Of a DNA stretch of 53,743 bases, positions 17,426 to 26,822 are shown piece after piece; the stretch's first letter is position 1; each line of letters starts with the position of its first letter. The notes under the pieces were generated by a model. That model made no database searches and had not been told where the DNA came from. It saw only the letters and a list, made by a program, of their open reading frames with translations. The position numbers and the translations under genes were made by a program. The stretch covers positions 1-53,743 of the forward strand of contig NZ_NMUO01000015.1 of NCBI RefSeq assembly GCF_002237365.1, written 5' to 3'. This DNA comes from Zobellella denitrificans. Lineage in GTDB: Bacteria; Pseudomonadota; Gammaproteobacteria; Enterobacterales; Aeromonadaceae.

Positions 17426-18241
17426 GGGCGAAGTGCCGAGCGATTGAGCCTGACCCATGGCGCCATCAGCCGGGCGGTGCGGCTGCTGGAGGATGAATTG
17501 GGCGTGGCCCTGTTCGAACGGAGGGGGCGGCGGGTGTTCTTGACCGACGCCGGCCGCAAGCTGGCCGAGGCGGTACGGCAGGGATTCGGCGTGATTGCCG
17601 CGACCGCCCGGGAACTGCGCGAGTCGGGCAAGGGCAGGCCCCTGACCATCTCCTGCGAACCCACCTTGCTGATGCGCTGGCTTATTCCGCGCCTGCCGCA
17701 ATTCCAGGCGTTGCATCCCGACGTATCGGTCCAGCTGGTGGCCGGTGGCGGCCCCGTAGGGTTCGAGGGGGGTATCGACCTGGCTATCAGGCGCAACGAT
17801 TTCGACTGGCCGGCCCACTACCATGCGGTGCGGCTGTTTGACGAGCGTACCGGCCCCGTGTGCCGTGCCGATCGGATAGCGGAGTTCGTCCGGCAGGATG
17901 ACGATGGCGTGGCGCATCTCCGTCCGGACGCCACCCGCCTCCATTCCCGCACCCGCCCCGATGCCTGGGCGAGCTGGTGGCGGGGAGTGGGCGAAGATAG
18001 CGACGAGGCACCCGGGCAGGTATTCGAGCATTTCTATTTCAGCCTGCAGGCGGCGACAGCGGGCATTGGCGTCGCCATCGGGCCCTGGCCGCTGGTGTGC
18101 GACGACATCGACGGCGGCATCCTGGCCGCCCCATTCGGATTTTGTGCCGACGGCAGCGGTTATTATCTGCTGGCGCCCGGCGCGTTCGAGCAGAACAGCC
18201 CCCAGGGATATTTTCAGCGCTGGCTGCATACCCTGGTATAA
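17426..18241 (+). pseudogene. 5'-truncated LysR-family regulator (GcvA-like)
   Basis: The frame is open from before 17426 and matches LysR proteins from AERLSLTHGAISRAVRLLEDELG to a complete C-terminal substrate-binding domain (ending GYFQRWLHTLV). The first 25-30 residues, with helix 1 and the start of the helix-turn-helix, are missing. The only start codons are internal (TTG 17444). Without the full DNA-binding domain it should not act as a regulator. The remaining frame has no stop, so the truncation is probably recent. Confidence 0.75.
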
Positions 18242-18280
18242 GAAGGCGGTCAGGTGGTGGTCGTCTGAGCTGGTGACTTT

Positions 18281-18306
18281 ATGCACAATGCTATTGTGCA
18301 TATAAT
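18281..18306 (+). promoter_or_regulatory. higBA promoter and autoregulatory operator
   Basis: The perfect inverted repeat ATGCACAAT-GCT-ATTGTGCAT (18281-18301) runs directly into a consensus -10 box TATAAT (18301-18306). The -35 is weak (TTTATG). A palindrome overlapping the promoter 24 bases before the toxin gene is the usual layout for repression by HigA. Confidence 0.75.
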
Positions 18307-18329
18307 GGTTAAAAAACGTTTGGTTAACC

Positions 18330-18615
18330 ATGGCAGTTGAATTCAGGGACGCATGGCTTGAGGCCTTCTATGAGGAGGACAAGGGCCATAAAAAGATTAT
18401 TGAAGCGGCGCTCTTCAGAAAGCTTCAGATCCTGGATGCGGCAGCTCAGGAAGCAGACTTGAGAAATTCCGCCCGGTAACCGACTTGAGCATTTGCAGGG
18501 GAGCCTGGCGGGCTGGTGTTCCATTCGTGTGAACAAACAGTACCGGCTGATTTTTCGCTGGCAGGATGGAGTCGCCCAGGATACGTACCTGGACCCGCAT
18601 GTGTACAAGGGGTAA
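18330..18615 (+). pseudogene. higB: HigB/RelE-type toxin gene with a one-base frameshift
   Basis: From ATG 18330 the frame encodes a HigB-type RNase start (FRDAWLEAFYEEDKGHK...AALFRKLQILDAA) but meets TAA at 18477-18479. Removing one A from the AAA run at 18464-18466 restores DLRIPPGNRLEHLQG and the rest of the toxin (GWCSIRVNKQYRLIFRWQDG...YLDPHVYKG) to a 94-residue protein that ends at 18615. The gene is 286 bases long, one more than a multiple of three. HigB cleaves ribosome-bound mRNA. As written here the toxin is inactive, unless the base is a sequencing error or is corrected by slippage at AAA. Confidence 0.85.
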
Positions 18616-18629
18616 TGGAGGTGAAGGCA

Positions 18630-18959
18630 ATGAGAACTACAAAACGTCGTCCGGTGACAGTGGGGCAGATGCTTGCCACTGAATTTCTGGAGCCGATGAA
18701 CATCGAAATCGGCGAGCTGGCTGATGCCATAGGGGTTCACCGGAACACGCTGAGCCGCATCGTGCATGATAAAGGATCCCTGACTGTGCCCATGGCGATT
18801 AAGCTGGCGGCCGCCCTGGGCAATACTCCCGAGTTTTGGCTGAATATTCAGCATGCGGTGGAGCTCTGGGATGTGCGGCACAGCGCCTACGCGCAGGAAG
18901 CGAAAAATGTTCGACGGGTGGAGCTTCATCTTTCCCGGGTTAAGGCGGTTGTCGGATAA
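18630..18959 (+). CDS. higA: HigA-type antitoxin
   Basis: This 109-residue XRE-family antitoxin has a helix-turn-helix over about residues 22-75 (PMNIEIGELADAIGVHRNTLSRIVHDKGSLTVPMAIKLAAALGNTPEFWLNIQHAVELW), the HigA signature. It binds HigB and represses the operon at the palindrome at 18281. The ATG at 18630 has GGAGG at eight bases; an upstream ATG at 18615 overlaps the higB stop (TAATG) and would add five residues. Its frame is intact although higB is broken, as expected when the toxin but not the repressor is lost. Confidence 0.9.
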   Translation: MRTTKRRPVTVGQMLATEFLEPMNIEIGELADAIGVHRNTLSRIVHDKGSLTVPMAIKLAAALGNTPEFWLNIQHAVELWDVRHSAYAQEAKNVRRVELHLSRVKAVVG

Positions 18960-18965
18960 GGGGCG

Positions 18966-21137
18966 TTACAGCAGCGCCATCTGTTCCGGAGTGACAAACC
19001 GGTAGCCCATGGCCGAGTAGCCTTTCTCCCGCTTGTGGAACATTCTGAGCAACATGGGCAGGCTTGTGTCGACATAGTCATAGACAGTCACTTCCCGTTT
19101 GCCTGTGGCCTCGCGGTGAAGCCGGCCGGCATATTGGGCCAAAGTGCCTTTCCAGGCGATGGGCAGAGCCAGAAACAGCGTATCCAGCCGGGGCAGATCA
19201 AACCCTTCACCAATGTACTTGCCCGTGGCCACCACCACCTGGGCATCGGGCAGCATGGCCTCCACTTTTCTGCGCTCCTTTACGCCCATGCCACCCCTGA
19301 GCACCACTGTGTTGAGGGCTGCATCGGACAGCATGCCGGCCAGCGTTTCGGCATGCTCCCGGCGTTCGGTCAGCAGCAGGCAGTTTCCACCCTGTTTGAC
19401 GCTCGCTGTTACATCCCGGATGATTTCCTCATTTCGTGCCGAGTTCTCGGCCAGCCAGCGGTACACAGTGGCGATATGGGGGCGATCCCCGGGTTGGCTG
19501 AGTGCTGCAGGCGGTGCCTCCTGTCGCTTTCGCACGATCACGCGCTGGTCAAAGCCTGACTGGTGATCGGATTGAGCGCGGTAACGCACCGGACCGGCGG
19601 TCATCAGCATGATTTTCTGGTGTCCGTCCTGGCGATGTGGGGTGGCCGTCAGACCAAGCAGATATCTGGCGCTGATTTCATTGAGCAGCAACTCGTAGCG
19701 GGGTGCCGAGATATGATGACACTCGTCGATAATGATCTGGCCATACTCGCGGACGAAGCCGGCAATGGCATTATCCTTTCTGTCGATCAGGCTCTGATAG
19801 GTGGCGACATCAACCTGGCCGGAGGCCTTTTTCCTGCCGCCGCCAAACACGCCGATGGCGGCCCCTTCAAGAAAGCTTTCCAGCCGTTCTTTCCATTGAT
19901 CCAGCAGTTGCCGGCTGTGGGTCAGGATCAGGGTATTGACCTTGCGGCTGGCAATCACGCCAATAGCGGTGATCGTTTTGCCAAAGGCCGTGGGCGCATG
20001 CAGTATGCCGGTGTCGTGTTGAGTGAGGGCATCGACGGCGGCTTGCTGGTTGTTCCGGAGCTGAATCCGCAGTGTAAGCCCCGTTAATGAAGTGCCCGCT
20101 ACCCGTTGGTCTTCCATGTCCACCTGAATGCTCTGTTCGCGCAACAGCTCAAGCACCTCGTCCAGGCAGCCCCGGGGCACCGACAGGTAGCCCTGCTCGA
20201 TACGGGCGCAGGAAATGTAGCGGGGAATGCCATGGGTGGAAAAGCGCAACGCCTGGGTTTTGAAGAACACCGGGTTGGCAAAGCTCGCCAGGCGCTTGAT
20301 GCGTGCCGCCAGCGGCGCGGGAATGTCGGCCAGCTTGATATAAACATGATTGGCCAGGGTGAGGGTGACGCGCTCGGGGCAGTCGGGCACCGGCCCGGAT
20401 TCCGAGTGCAGGCCTTGCTCCCAGGGTGCCGTGTCATCGTCGATAGAGGCCGGGGCGGGCGGATCACCCACCCAGTCTTGCAGTTGGGTGGGGCTGAGCC
20501 GCTTTAACTCGTGCAGAAATGTCCACTGGTCTTCATGAGGTATCAGCTCGTCATTCACGAATAGGCTGCAGCCACGAGCGCGGGCTTCGTATTGCAGGGG
20601 CAGGGCGATCAGATTGCCAAAGCCACCCTGAGGCATCATGTCCTGATTGGGAAACAGGCGATCGTAGGAGTCGAAGGACAAACCGGGGTGTAGTTCCATG
20701 GCCTTGTCGAGCAGCCTGAAGCCCAGAGCCCTGGCCGACCAGGCCGGCACCGGCGCCGAGAAAAATATCCACAAATGGGCTCCGGCCCCGGAGCGGGATA
20801 TCTCCAGTGCATAAGGGAGGTTCTCCCGGCGGCAGACCTGGGCCAGGGCCTTAACATCCGCTTGCCAGTCCGCCTTGTCAAAATCCATGGCCAGCAGGTG
20901 GCAGTGATGGTCCGGCTGCAGAGGATAGAGACCGGCGACCAACTTTCCCGACAGATGGGCGAAAAGAACTTTTCCGTCCAGCGGGGTGAACTGGCGGTGA
21001 GGGCAGTCGCCGCACTTGATCCTCGGCTTCTGGCAGATACCCTGAACCCATTCGTTGCTGCAGGCCACGGCATAACCGGCGCGGCCATCGGCTTTCTCCC
21101 AGCGAACGGCATGCACATCGGCGCGTCCGCGAAACAA
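18966..21137 (-). CDS. Primase-SF2 helicase of the TOTE conflict-system type
   Basis: At least 723 residues are encoded. The N-terminal half has a cysteine cluster (CQKPRIKCGDCPHR, about 35-48) and archaeo-eukaryotic primase motifs: DFD (85-87), SGAGAH (116-121) and GFGNLIALPLQ (172-182). The C-terminal half is an SF2 helicase: APTAFGKT (381-388), DECHH (471-475), GLTATPH (495-501) and QYAGRLHR (668-675). These are the domains of TOTE-type nucleic-acid conflict proteins. The homologous frame continues upstream to about 21330 (IDTRLAELEREKAALLARRQELL, a coiled coil) without ATG, GTG or TTG; the first usual codon is TTG 21137. It ends six bases from the convergent higA and follows darG on the same strand, so it may be the last gene of the DarTG operon. 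Confidence 0.85.
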   Translation of the reverse strand: MFRGRADVHAVRWEKADGRAGYAVACSNEWVQGICQKPRIKCGDCPHRQFTPLDGKVLFAHLSGKLVAGLYPLQPDHHCHLLAMDFDKADWQADVKALAQVCRRENLPYALEISRSGAGAHLWIFFSAPVPAWSARALGFRLLDKAMELHPGLSFDSYDRLFPNQDMMPQGGFGNLIALPLQYEARARGCSLFVNDELIPHEDQWTFLHELKRLSPTQLQDWVGDPPAPASIDDDTAPWEQGLHSESGPVPDCPERVTLTLANHVYIKLADIPAPLAARIKRLASFANPVFFKTQALRFSTHGIPRYISCARIEQGYLSVPRGCLDEVLELLREQSIQVDMEDQRVAGTSLTGLTLRIQLRNNQQAAVDALTQHDTGILHAPTAFGKTITAIGVIASRKVNTLILTHSRQLLDQWKERLESFLEGAAIGVFGGGRKKASGQVDVATYQSLIDRKDNAIAGFVREYGQIIIDECHHISAPRYELLLNEISARYLLGLTATPHRQDGHQKIMLMTAGPVRYRAQSDHQSGFDQRVIVRKRQEAPPAALSQPGDRPHIATVYRWLAENSARNEEIIRDVTASVKQGGNCLLLTERREHAETLAGMLSDAALNTVVLRGGMGVKERRKVEAMLPDAQVVVATGKYIGEGFDLPRLDTLFLALPIAWKGTLAQYAGRLHREATGKREVTVYDYVDTSLPMLLRMFHKREKGYSAMGYRFVTPEQMALL

Positions 21138-21361
21138 CCCCTGAAACAGCTCAACCTTTTGCTGAGGTGTCAGCTGTGCGGCAACAGGCGCGGCCTGCAG
21201 CAGCTCCTGTCTGCGGGCAAGCAGGGCTGCTTTTTCACGCTCCAGCTCTGCCAGTCGGGTATCAATCGTCTTTATTTCATCGTCTGGTTGGATGTCTGGG
21301 TCCTTCCATTCAGGTCGCAGGTTTACATGAAGGCACTAATTTCCGCGTATTTACCGATTAC

Positions 21362-22450
21362 CTACATCCTTGAAATCGCCGCCTGTAAAGGCACCTGTTG
21401 CAGGCGGTGTAGGGCCAGACTCAGTCTAGGCAGATCAAATAACCTGAGCTTGCGTCGAGCCCAGGTCTCACCCGCTGGCCATTTACCAAGCCCCTCAAGC
21501 AGGGCGCCGGGCTCGGGGGGGATGCGCTCTTTGGCCAGCAGCCAGTCTACGGTGGACAACAGTTCAAGCCCAAATGGGGACTCAAAGCCGTCAATTAGCC
21601 GGGTTGCCTTGTCCAGAGCAGGCAGATAATCCCTGGCGTTGGTGTTCAGATACTCTTCTATCTTGTCGCGCTTGGCATCGTTGAACCAGATGGTATCCAG
21701 TGGGTCGCAGTCGTTGATGCGTTTGTCGCTTTTCAGGTAGCTGCCATCCAGTGCACCCAGCAGGTGGCGCAAGCGGTCGGCATAGGGGCCATAGTTGTTG
21801 GCTTCAAAACGGAGGTCGAGAGGGTTTTTCAGGCCTTCGGCCTCAATGGCCCGCTCCAGAAACCAGGCCAGTTTCTGAATTTCCAGCAGGCTGCATTCCA
21901 TGCCCAGCACCCAGTAGCGGCGCACCAGCTCGGCGATCAGGGCGCGGGCGGGGGTCAGTTTTTCCACGCCCTTGGGCTTGGAGACATTCTGATATTGGGC
22001 AGAGGGTTCATAGATAACAATCTCCACCCCCTCCAGATCGCCCAGTATCTGCTCGATATGAAGCTTCACTTCTGCCCACTTGAGGCCGCCATTGCCTGCA
22101 CCCAGGGGAGGGATGGCAATGGAGCGCACCTGGTTCATTTCAATAAAGTGGCGCAGATCAGCCAGACCGTCGATAACCCACTGTAGCTGTGACTTGGCAC
22201 GCCAGTGCTGCTTGGTGGGAAAGTTAACGATCCAGCGCGGGCCCATCAGCTCACCGGTTTCGGTAACGAACATGCGGCCGGTTTTTACCTCACCGGCCTT
22301 GCAGGCGTTGGCGTAGGCGGCCATATTGGCGGGAAAGCGCTCCTTGAACATCAGCGCGATGCCCTTGCCCATCACACCAACCGTATTTACGGTGTTCACC
22401 AGCGCCTCTACCTCGGCGTCGAGCAGGTTGCCGGTGGTGTAGCTGATCAT
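21362..22450 (-). CDS. darG: DarG antitoxin, macrodomain ADP-ribosylglycohydrolase
   Basis: This 362-residue protein has an N-terminal macrodomain (about 1-155: [39 protein letters not shown], then [11 protein letters not shown]), which removes ADP-ribose from DNA. The C-terminal region ([38 protein letters not shown] onward) matches the toxin-binding part of DarG. The [12 protein letters not shown] and GAGNGG loops, which bind ADP-ribose, are intact. GGAG seven bases before ATG 22450 decides the start. It lies 26 bases after darT, so toxin and antitoxin are co-transcribed. The gene appears complete compared with the E. coli family. Confidence 0.93.
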   Translation of the reverse strand: MISYTTGNLLDAEVEALVNTVNTVGVMGKGIALMFKERFPANMAAYANACKAGEVKTGRMFVTETGELMGPRWIVNFPTKQHWRAKSQLQWVIDGLADLRHFIEMNQVRSIAIPPLGAGNGGLKWAEVKLHIEQILGDLEGVEIVIYEPSAQYQNVSKPKGVEKLTPARALIAELVRRYWVLGMECSLLEIQKLAWFLERAIEAEGLKNPLDLRFEANNYGPYADRLRHLLGALDGSYLKSDKRINDCDPLDTIWFNDAKRDKIEEYLNTNARDYLPALDKATRLIDGFESPFGLELLSTVDWLLAKERIPPEPGALLEGLGKWPAGETWARRKLRLFDLPRLSLALHRLQQVPLQAAISRM

Positions 22451-22476
22451 TGCGTTCTCCTTCAAATGGCCTGTCC

Positions 22477-23121
22477 TCAAAAGTACCATTGAGGCCGGCA
22501 GTGAATATCCAGTTGGACACCCAGCATGGCCACCTGTTCTTGTAATTCTGCCTTAATGTCGGTGGTATAACACACCACGCCCAGGAGTGCCTGAACGGGT
22601 ACCTGGCCATAAATCAGCGCTTCGGCCTGATAACGCTCGACTTTTTCAGGATCGTTCGGATCTCGATGAAAGTTGCGCTGCTGCAGCAGCGGCCAGTCGA
22701 TGGCGTTCAGCCAAGTGAGTTCATTGTAGTAATTTGCTGTCATGGTGTAAGCATGACGATCGGTAAACACAAAGGGCAGCCCCAGCTTCGCGATCCGGTG
22801 CAGGCTGGACACCAGTATGACGATATCGGTGTTGGCAACATGAGCAACGCCGCCCCGCCCGGTATGAATGTTGTACAACATGGGCGAAAAGGGTGTGAAA
22901 TAAAAAGGTACATAGTCGTTCAGCATGCCACCCGGTGGCAGTGGCACTGGCCGGTGTGCCCGGCGTTCGATCAGCTCCTGGTTGCCGATGGTCACCCAGC
23001 CTGACGAGCGGGCTGGGCTGTTGCCCGAATGCAGGCCGTTGGCCAGAACCCACGGCAGGTTGTGGCGGTGAGTAATCCGCCAGATCAGTGCCTTGCCGGG
23101 ATTCAGGCTTGTATATGCCAT
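22477..23121 (-). CDS. darT: DarT toxin, DNA ADP-ribosyltransferase
   Basis: This 214-residue DUF4433/DarT protein attaches ADP-ribose to bases of single-stranded DNA and so stops replication. The start [21 protein letters not shown], the NAD-site segment [22 protein letters not shown] (about 70-91) and the catalytic glutamate segment RYQAEALI (E167) are all present, and the chain ends with PQWYF like relatives. The start codon overlaps the stop of the preceding small gene (TAATG). Together with darG it is a type II-like toxin-antitoxin module known for defence against phage. Confidence 0.93.
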   Translation of the reverse strand: MAYTSLNPGKALIWRITHRHNLPWVLANGLHSGNSPARSSGWVTIGNQELIERRAHRPVPLPPGGMLNDYVPFYFTPFSPMLYNIHTGRGGVAHVANTDIVILVSSLHRIAKLGLPFVFTDRHAYTMTANYYNELTWLNAIDWPLLQQRNFHRDPNDPEKVERYQAEALIYGQVPVQALLGVVCYTTDIKAELQEQVAMLGVQLDIHCRPQWYF

Positions 23122-23426
23122 TAGCAGAACATGCCTCGGTTCACGACTACCTCAAGCGGTAAACCTTGCCTTGTTACTTCATTAAGGACGGGTTGTCTGA
23201 CTTGGTCCGTTGGGGCATAAATCTTAAAAAAATCAGAAGGGCTGACTGGTGAGGGGGACAAGCACTCCGCCATGCAGACACCCTTACAGTGAGGATCGTG
23301 GTAATCCCTCTCGTTCATCAGCTCCCAATCAATCTCTCTAAAGCCATCTTGATAATCGTAAAGTTTGAACTTTTGCCTGGCTAAAGGATGTTTGGGGAGG
23401 AGCTTTTGTTCCCAAATGTTTGGCAT
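23121..23426 (-). CDS. Small protein resembling the C-terminal third of DarT
   Basis: The product has 101 residues. Residues 30-101 line up with DarT 138-214: EIDWELMNERDYH against [33 protein letters not shown] against [20 protein letters not shown], and a VVNRGMFC end against CRPQWYF. The position of the catalytic glutamate is kept (E54), but the NAD-binding N-terminal part is absent. A cysteine/histidine cluster (YHDPHCKGVCMAEC, 42-55) is unlike DarT. It is coupled to darT by a TAATG overlap and begins the operon 60 bases from the mnmE stop. It could be a decoy, an accessory subunit or a decayed duplicate; the function is unknown. Confidence 0.7.
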   Translation of the reverse strand: MPNIWEQKLLPKHPLARQKFKLYDYQDGFREIDWELMNERDYHDPHCKGVCMAECLSPSPVSPSDFFKIYAPTDQVRQPVLNEVTRQGLPLEVVVNRGMFC

Positions 23427-23488
23427 AGCTTATTGCGCCTTGCTAGCTAGATGTACGGATTGTTAGTGGACACTGTCTTACCGCTATT

Positions 23489-24850
23489 TCACTTCCCGAT
23501 ACAAAAGCTCGAGAAAATCCGTCCCAGCAGGTCGTCGGAGCTGAATTCGCCGGTGATCTGGCTGAGCTGCTCCTGGGCCAGGCGCAGTTCTTCCGCCACC
23601 AGTTCGCCGGCCATGTACACCTCGAGCTGCTCCTTGGCCATGATCAGGTGCTGGTCGGCGTGGTGCAGGGCGTCCAGGTGGCGGCGGCGGGCGCTGAAGC
23701 CGCCCTCGGTGCCGCTCTGGTAGCCCATGCAGGCCTTGAGGTGCTCCTTGAGGGCGTCGATGCCGAGGCCGGTCTTGGCGGAAATGGGGTAGACCGGGTG
23801 TTCGCCGTCGCTCACCACGGTAAGCGCCTCGCCGCTCAGATCCGCCTTGTTGCGCACCACCGTCAGCCCGATATGGGCGGGCAGGCGGTCGACGAAGTCG
23901 GGCCAGATCTCGCGCGGATGCAGGGCGCTGGTGGTGGTGCCGTCCACCATGAACAGGATGCGGTCGGCCTGTTCGATTTCGCTCCAGGCCCGCTCTATGC
24001 CGATGCGTTCCACCGCGTCGGTGGCCTCGCGCAGGCCGGCGGTGTCGATGACGTGCAGCGGCATGCCGTCGATATGGATGTATTCCCGCAGCACGTCGCG
24101 GGTGGTGCCGGCGATGTCGGTGACGATGGCCGATTCCTTGCCGGCCAGGGCGTTGAGCAGGCTGGACTTGCCGGCGTTGGGGCGGCCGGCGATCACTACC
24201 TTCATGCCTTCGCGCATGATGGCGCCCTGGCGGGCCTGGCGCTGCACCTCGGCCAGCCGGTCCATGATGCCGTACAGCTCGCCGGCGATCTTGCCGTCGG
24301 AGAGGAAGTCCACCTCCTCGTCGGGGAAGTCGATGGCCGCTTCCACGTAGATCCGCAGGTTAATGAGCGCGTCCACCAGGCCGTGGATATGGGCGGAGAA
24401 CTCGCCCTGCAGCGACTGCAGCGCCGAGCGGGCGGCCTGCTCGCTGGAGGCTTCGATCAGGTCGGCGATGGCCTCGGCCTGGGCCAGGTCCAGCTTGTCG
24501 TTGAGGAAGGCGCGTTCGCTGAACTCGCCGGCCCGGGCCGGACGCAGGCCGGGCAGGGCCAGGATGCGGCGCACCAGCATGTCCAGCACCACGGGGCCGC
24601 CGTGGCCCTGCAGCTCGAGCACGTCTTCGCCGGTGAAGCTGTGGGGGCCCTTGAACAGCAGGGCGATGCCCTGGTCCAGCACCTGGCCCTGCTCGTCCTG
24701 GAACGGCAGGTAGTCGGCATGGCGCACCCTGGGCACCTTGCCGAGCACGGCCTGGGCCACGGCCTCGGCCCGGGGGCCGGAAACCCGGATGATTCCTACG
24801 CCGCCGCGTCCGGGGGCGGTGGCCTGGGCGACGATGGTTTCGTTAGACAT
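23489..24850 (-). CDS. mnmE: tRNA uridine-5-carboxymethylaminomethyl modification GTPase
   Basis: MnmE works with MnmG to modify the wobble uridine of several tRNAs. The 453 residues show the N-terminal folate-binding domain ([17 protein letters not shown]...[11 protein letters not shown]), the G domain ([25 protein letters not shown]) within the helical domain, and the C-terminal FCIGK with the catalytic cysteine. The length equals that of E. coli (454). It is the last core gene before the variable island and follows yidC after a repeat-bearing 307-base gap. Confidence 0.97.
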   Translation of the reverse strand: MSNETIVAQATAPGRGGVGIIRVSGPRAEAVAQAVLGKVPRVRHADYLPFQDEQGQVLDQGIALLFKGPHSFTGEDVLELQGHGGPVVLDMLVRRILALPGLRPARAGEFSERAFLNDKLDLAQAEAIADLIEASSEQAARSALQSLQGEFSAHIHGLVDALINLRIYVEAAIDFPDEEVDFLSDGKIAGELYGIMDRLAEVQRQARQGAIMREGMKVVIAGRPNAGKSSLLNALAGKESAIVTDIAGTTRDVLREYIHIDGMPLHVIDTAGLREATDAVERIGIERAWSEIEQADRILFMVDGTTTSALHPREIWPDFVDRLPAHIGLTVVRNKADLSGEALTVVSDGEHPVYPISAKTGLGIDALKEHLKACMGYQSGTEGGFSARRRHLDALHHADQHLIMAKEQLEVYMAGELVAEELRLAQEQLSQITGEFSSDDLLGRIFSSFCIGK

Positions 24851-24902
24851 GGTTCACTCCACAACAACAGGCGACTTATTTCTACCAGCCCGAAGAATCG
24901 TC

Positions 24903-25064
24903 GGGATAAGGCCTCCCACGCCAACACGCAGCAAGTACGTCCCTGTATGCTCGACGATGGCGATATAAGGGAAACCACCGTATCATTGCTTCGCGATGCT
25001 GGCGGCGGTGCTAGGCGCTTCGCGCCCCCTGCCATCGACGGTTGGCTTAGGGAAGCCTTATCCC
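24903..25064. repeat. Inverted-repeat element with the same core as 2030-2123, copy 2
   Basis: The imperfect inverted arms are 24903-24925 (starts GGGATAAGGC, ends CCAAC) and 25041-25064 (GTTGG...GCCTTATCCC). Next to the left arm is ACACGCAGCAAGTACGTCCC-TGTATGCTCG (24924-24953), which matches copy 1 at about 25 of 30 positions. A second hairpin lies in the middle (GGCGCTTCGCGCC, about 25017-25026). The element is 162 bp and non-coding; with the terminator at 25098 it fills the mnmE-yidC gap. Confidence 0.6.
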
Positions 25065-25097
25065 TCTTGGCCGAGCAGCATTATTTTACTGGGCAAC

Positions 25098-25122
25098 AAA
25101 AAAGGCGGCCTTCAGGCCGCCT
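25098..25122 (-). terminator. Rho-independent terminator of yidC
   Basis: On the minus strand the stem AGGCGGCC / GGCCGCCT with loop TGAA is followed by TTTTTT, 35 bases after the yidC stop. mnmE must therefore have its own promoter or depend on readthrough. Confidence 0.9.
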
Positions 25123-25157
25123 AGTGTATTGGTTTAGCGTCTTCCGGGCCAGTGGCC

Positions 25158-26819
25158 TCAGGAGGTGGCCTTGCCGTGCAGGCCTTTCTTCTCCAGCTGG
25201 CGGAAGATGAACCACTGCTGGACTATGGTGACCACGTTGCTCACCAGCCAGTACAGGGTCAGGCCGGCGGGGAACCACAGGAAGAAGAAGGTGAAGATGA
25301 TCGGCATGAACTGCATCACCTTCTGCTGCATCGGGTCGGTGACCGTGGTCGGGCTCATCTTCTGGATCACGAACATGCTGGCGCCCATCAGGATGGGCAG
25401 CACGAAGTAGGGGTCGCGCACCGACAGGTCGTCAATCCACAGGAAGAAGGGCGCGTGGCGCAGCTCCACCGACTCCATCAGCACCCAGTACAGGGCGATG
25501 AAGATCGGCATCTGTACCAGTATGGGCAGGCAGCCGCCGAGCGGGTTGACCTTTTCCTTCTTGTACAGCTCCATCATGCCCTGGGACATCTTCTGGCGGT
25601 CGTCGCCGTAGCGCTCGCGCAGGGCCACCAGCTTGGGTTGCAGCATGCGCATCTTGGCCATGGAGGTGTACTGGGCCTTGGTCAGGGGGTACATCAGGCC
25701 GCGCACCACGAAGGTGGTGAGGATGATGGCCAGGCCCCAGTTGACGGCGAAGCTCTGCAGGAGCTGCAGCAGCTTGAACAGCGGCTGGGCGATAAACCAC
25801 AGCCAGCCGTAGTCCACGGTCAGGTCCAGGTTGGGGGCCACTTCGGCCATCTCGTCCTGCAGCTTGGGACCCAGCCACAGCCGGGCGGAGAGGCTCTGCT
25901 CGCTGCCGGGTGCGACGGTGACCAGCGGCGCCTTGAAGCCGATGATGGCCTGGCCCTGGTTGCTCAGGGCCACGGTGTACAGCTGGTTCTGCTGGTCCTG
26001 GGCCGGGATCCAGGCGGACACGAAGTAGTGCTGCAGCATGCTGACCCAGCCGCCTTCGGTGGTCTGGTTCAGGTTGGCTTCACGCACCTTCTTGAAGTCG
26101 TACTTGCTGTAGCGGGTGTCGCTGCTGGAGTAGGCGGGGCCGCGGTAGGCGGCGGCCATCAGCATGCCGCTGCCCTTGGCGTCGGGATCGTTCTCGCTCT
26201 GCTTGAGCTGGCCGTAGAGCTGGGTCTGTACCGGCTCGGCGCTCTGGTTGTCGATCCGGTAGCCCACTTCCACCACATGCTCATTGCGCTTGAGGGTGAA
26301 GGTTTTGGTGAACACCACGCCCTGCTCGTTGGTGAAGGTCATGGGCACGGTCAGGCTGTCCTGGCCGTCGGCCAGCTGGTAGCTGGCCTGCTCCACCTGG
26401 TAGACCGGGCGGCCTTCGGCGCGGCCGTCGGGGCCGTCGCGGCCGATCAGGCCGCTCTGGGCCACGTGCACGAAGTTGGGGCTGTTGCTCAGCAGCACGA
26501 ATTTTTCATCGGAATTGAGGTCGCGGTCGTGCTCGAGCAGCTCGGCGCGGACGATGTCGCCGCCCTGGGTGTCCACGGTCAGCCGGAGCGAGTCGGAGCT
26601 GATGGTCACCAGGCGGCGGCTGGCGGCCACCGGCGCCTCACCGGTCGGGATTTCGCCACCGGCCTGATCCGCTTCGGGGATAAAGGTCTCCTCGCCGGCG
26701 CTGGTCTGGGTGCTTTGCGCCGTTTCTGGCTGGGGCGCTTTGTCCGTTTGCCACTGTTGCCAGATGAGGAAGCTCACCAGCAGCAGAGCGATAAGAAGTA
26801 TATTGCGTTGAGATTCCAT
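25158..26819 (-). CDS. yidC: Membrane protein insertase YidC
   Basis: YidC inserts proteins into the inner membrane with or without SecYEG. The 553 residues comprise an N-terminal membrane anchor ([18 protein letters not shown]), a large periplasmic beta-supersandwich domain (about 60-330) and the conserved five-helix insertase core ([31 protein letters not shown]...[19 protein letters not shown]...[18 protein letters not shown]). It begins three bases after the yidD stop, in the usual rpmH-rnpA-yidD-yidC order. Confidence 0.97.
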   Translation of the reverse strand: MESQRNILLIALLLVSFLIWQQWQTDKAPQPETAQSTQTSAGEETFIPEADQAGGEIPTGEAPVAASRRLVTISSDSLRLTVDTQGGDIVRAELLEHDRDLNSDEKFVLLSNSPNFVHVAQSGLIGRDGPDGRAEGRPVYQVEQASYQLADGQDSLTVPMTFTNEQGVVFTKTFTLKRNEHVVEVGYRIDNQSAEPVQTQLYGQLKQSENDPDAKGSGMLMAAAYRGPAYSSSDTRYSKYDFKKVREANLNQTTEGGWVSMLQHYFVSAWIPAQDQQNQLYTVALSNQGQAIIGFKAPLVTVAPGSEQSLSARLWLGPKLQDEMAEVAPNLDLTVDYGWLWFIAQPLFKLLQLLQSFAVNWGLAIILTTFVVRGLMYPLTKAQYTSMAKMRMLQPKLVALRERYGDDRQKMSQGMMELYKKEKVNPLGGCLPILVQMPIFIALYWVLMESVELRHAPFFLWIDDLSVRDPYFVLPILMGASMFVIQKMSPTTVTDPMQQKVMQFMPIIFTFFFLWFPAGLTLYWLVSNVVTIVQQWFIFRQLEKKGLHGKATS

Positions 26820-26822
26820 AAG

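Noticed and set aside
16205-18331. A single open frame of 708 codons on the minus strand
   Set aside because: Only the last ~313-336 codons look like protein (the PDC-sensor membrane protein). The upstream part is antisense to the LysE/LysR remnants and has low-complexity shadow composition.
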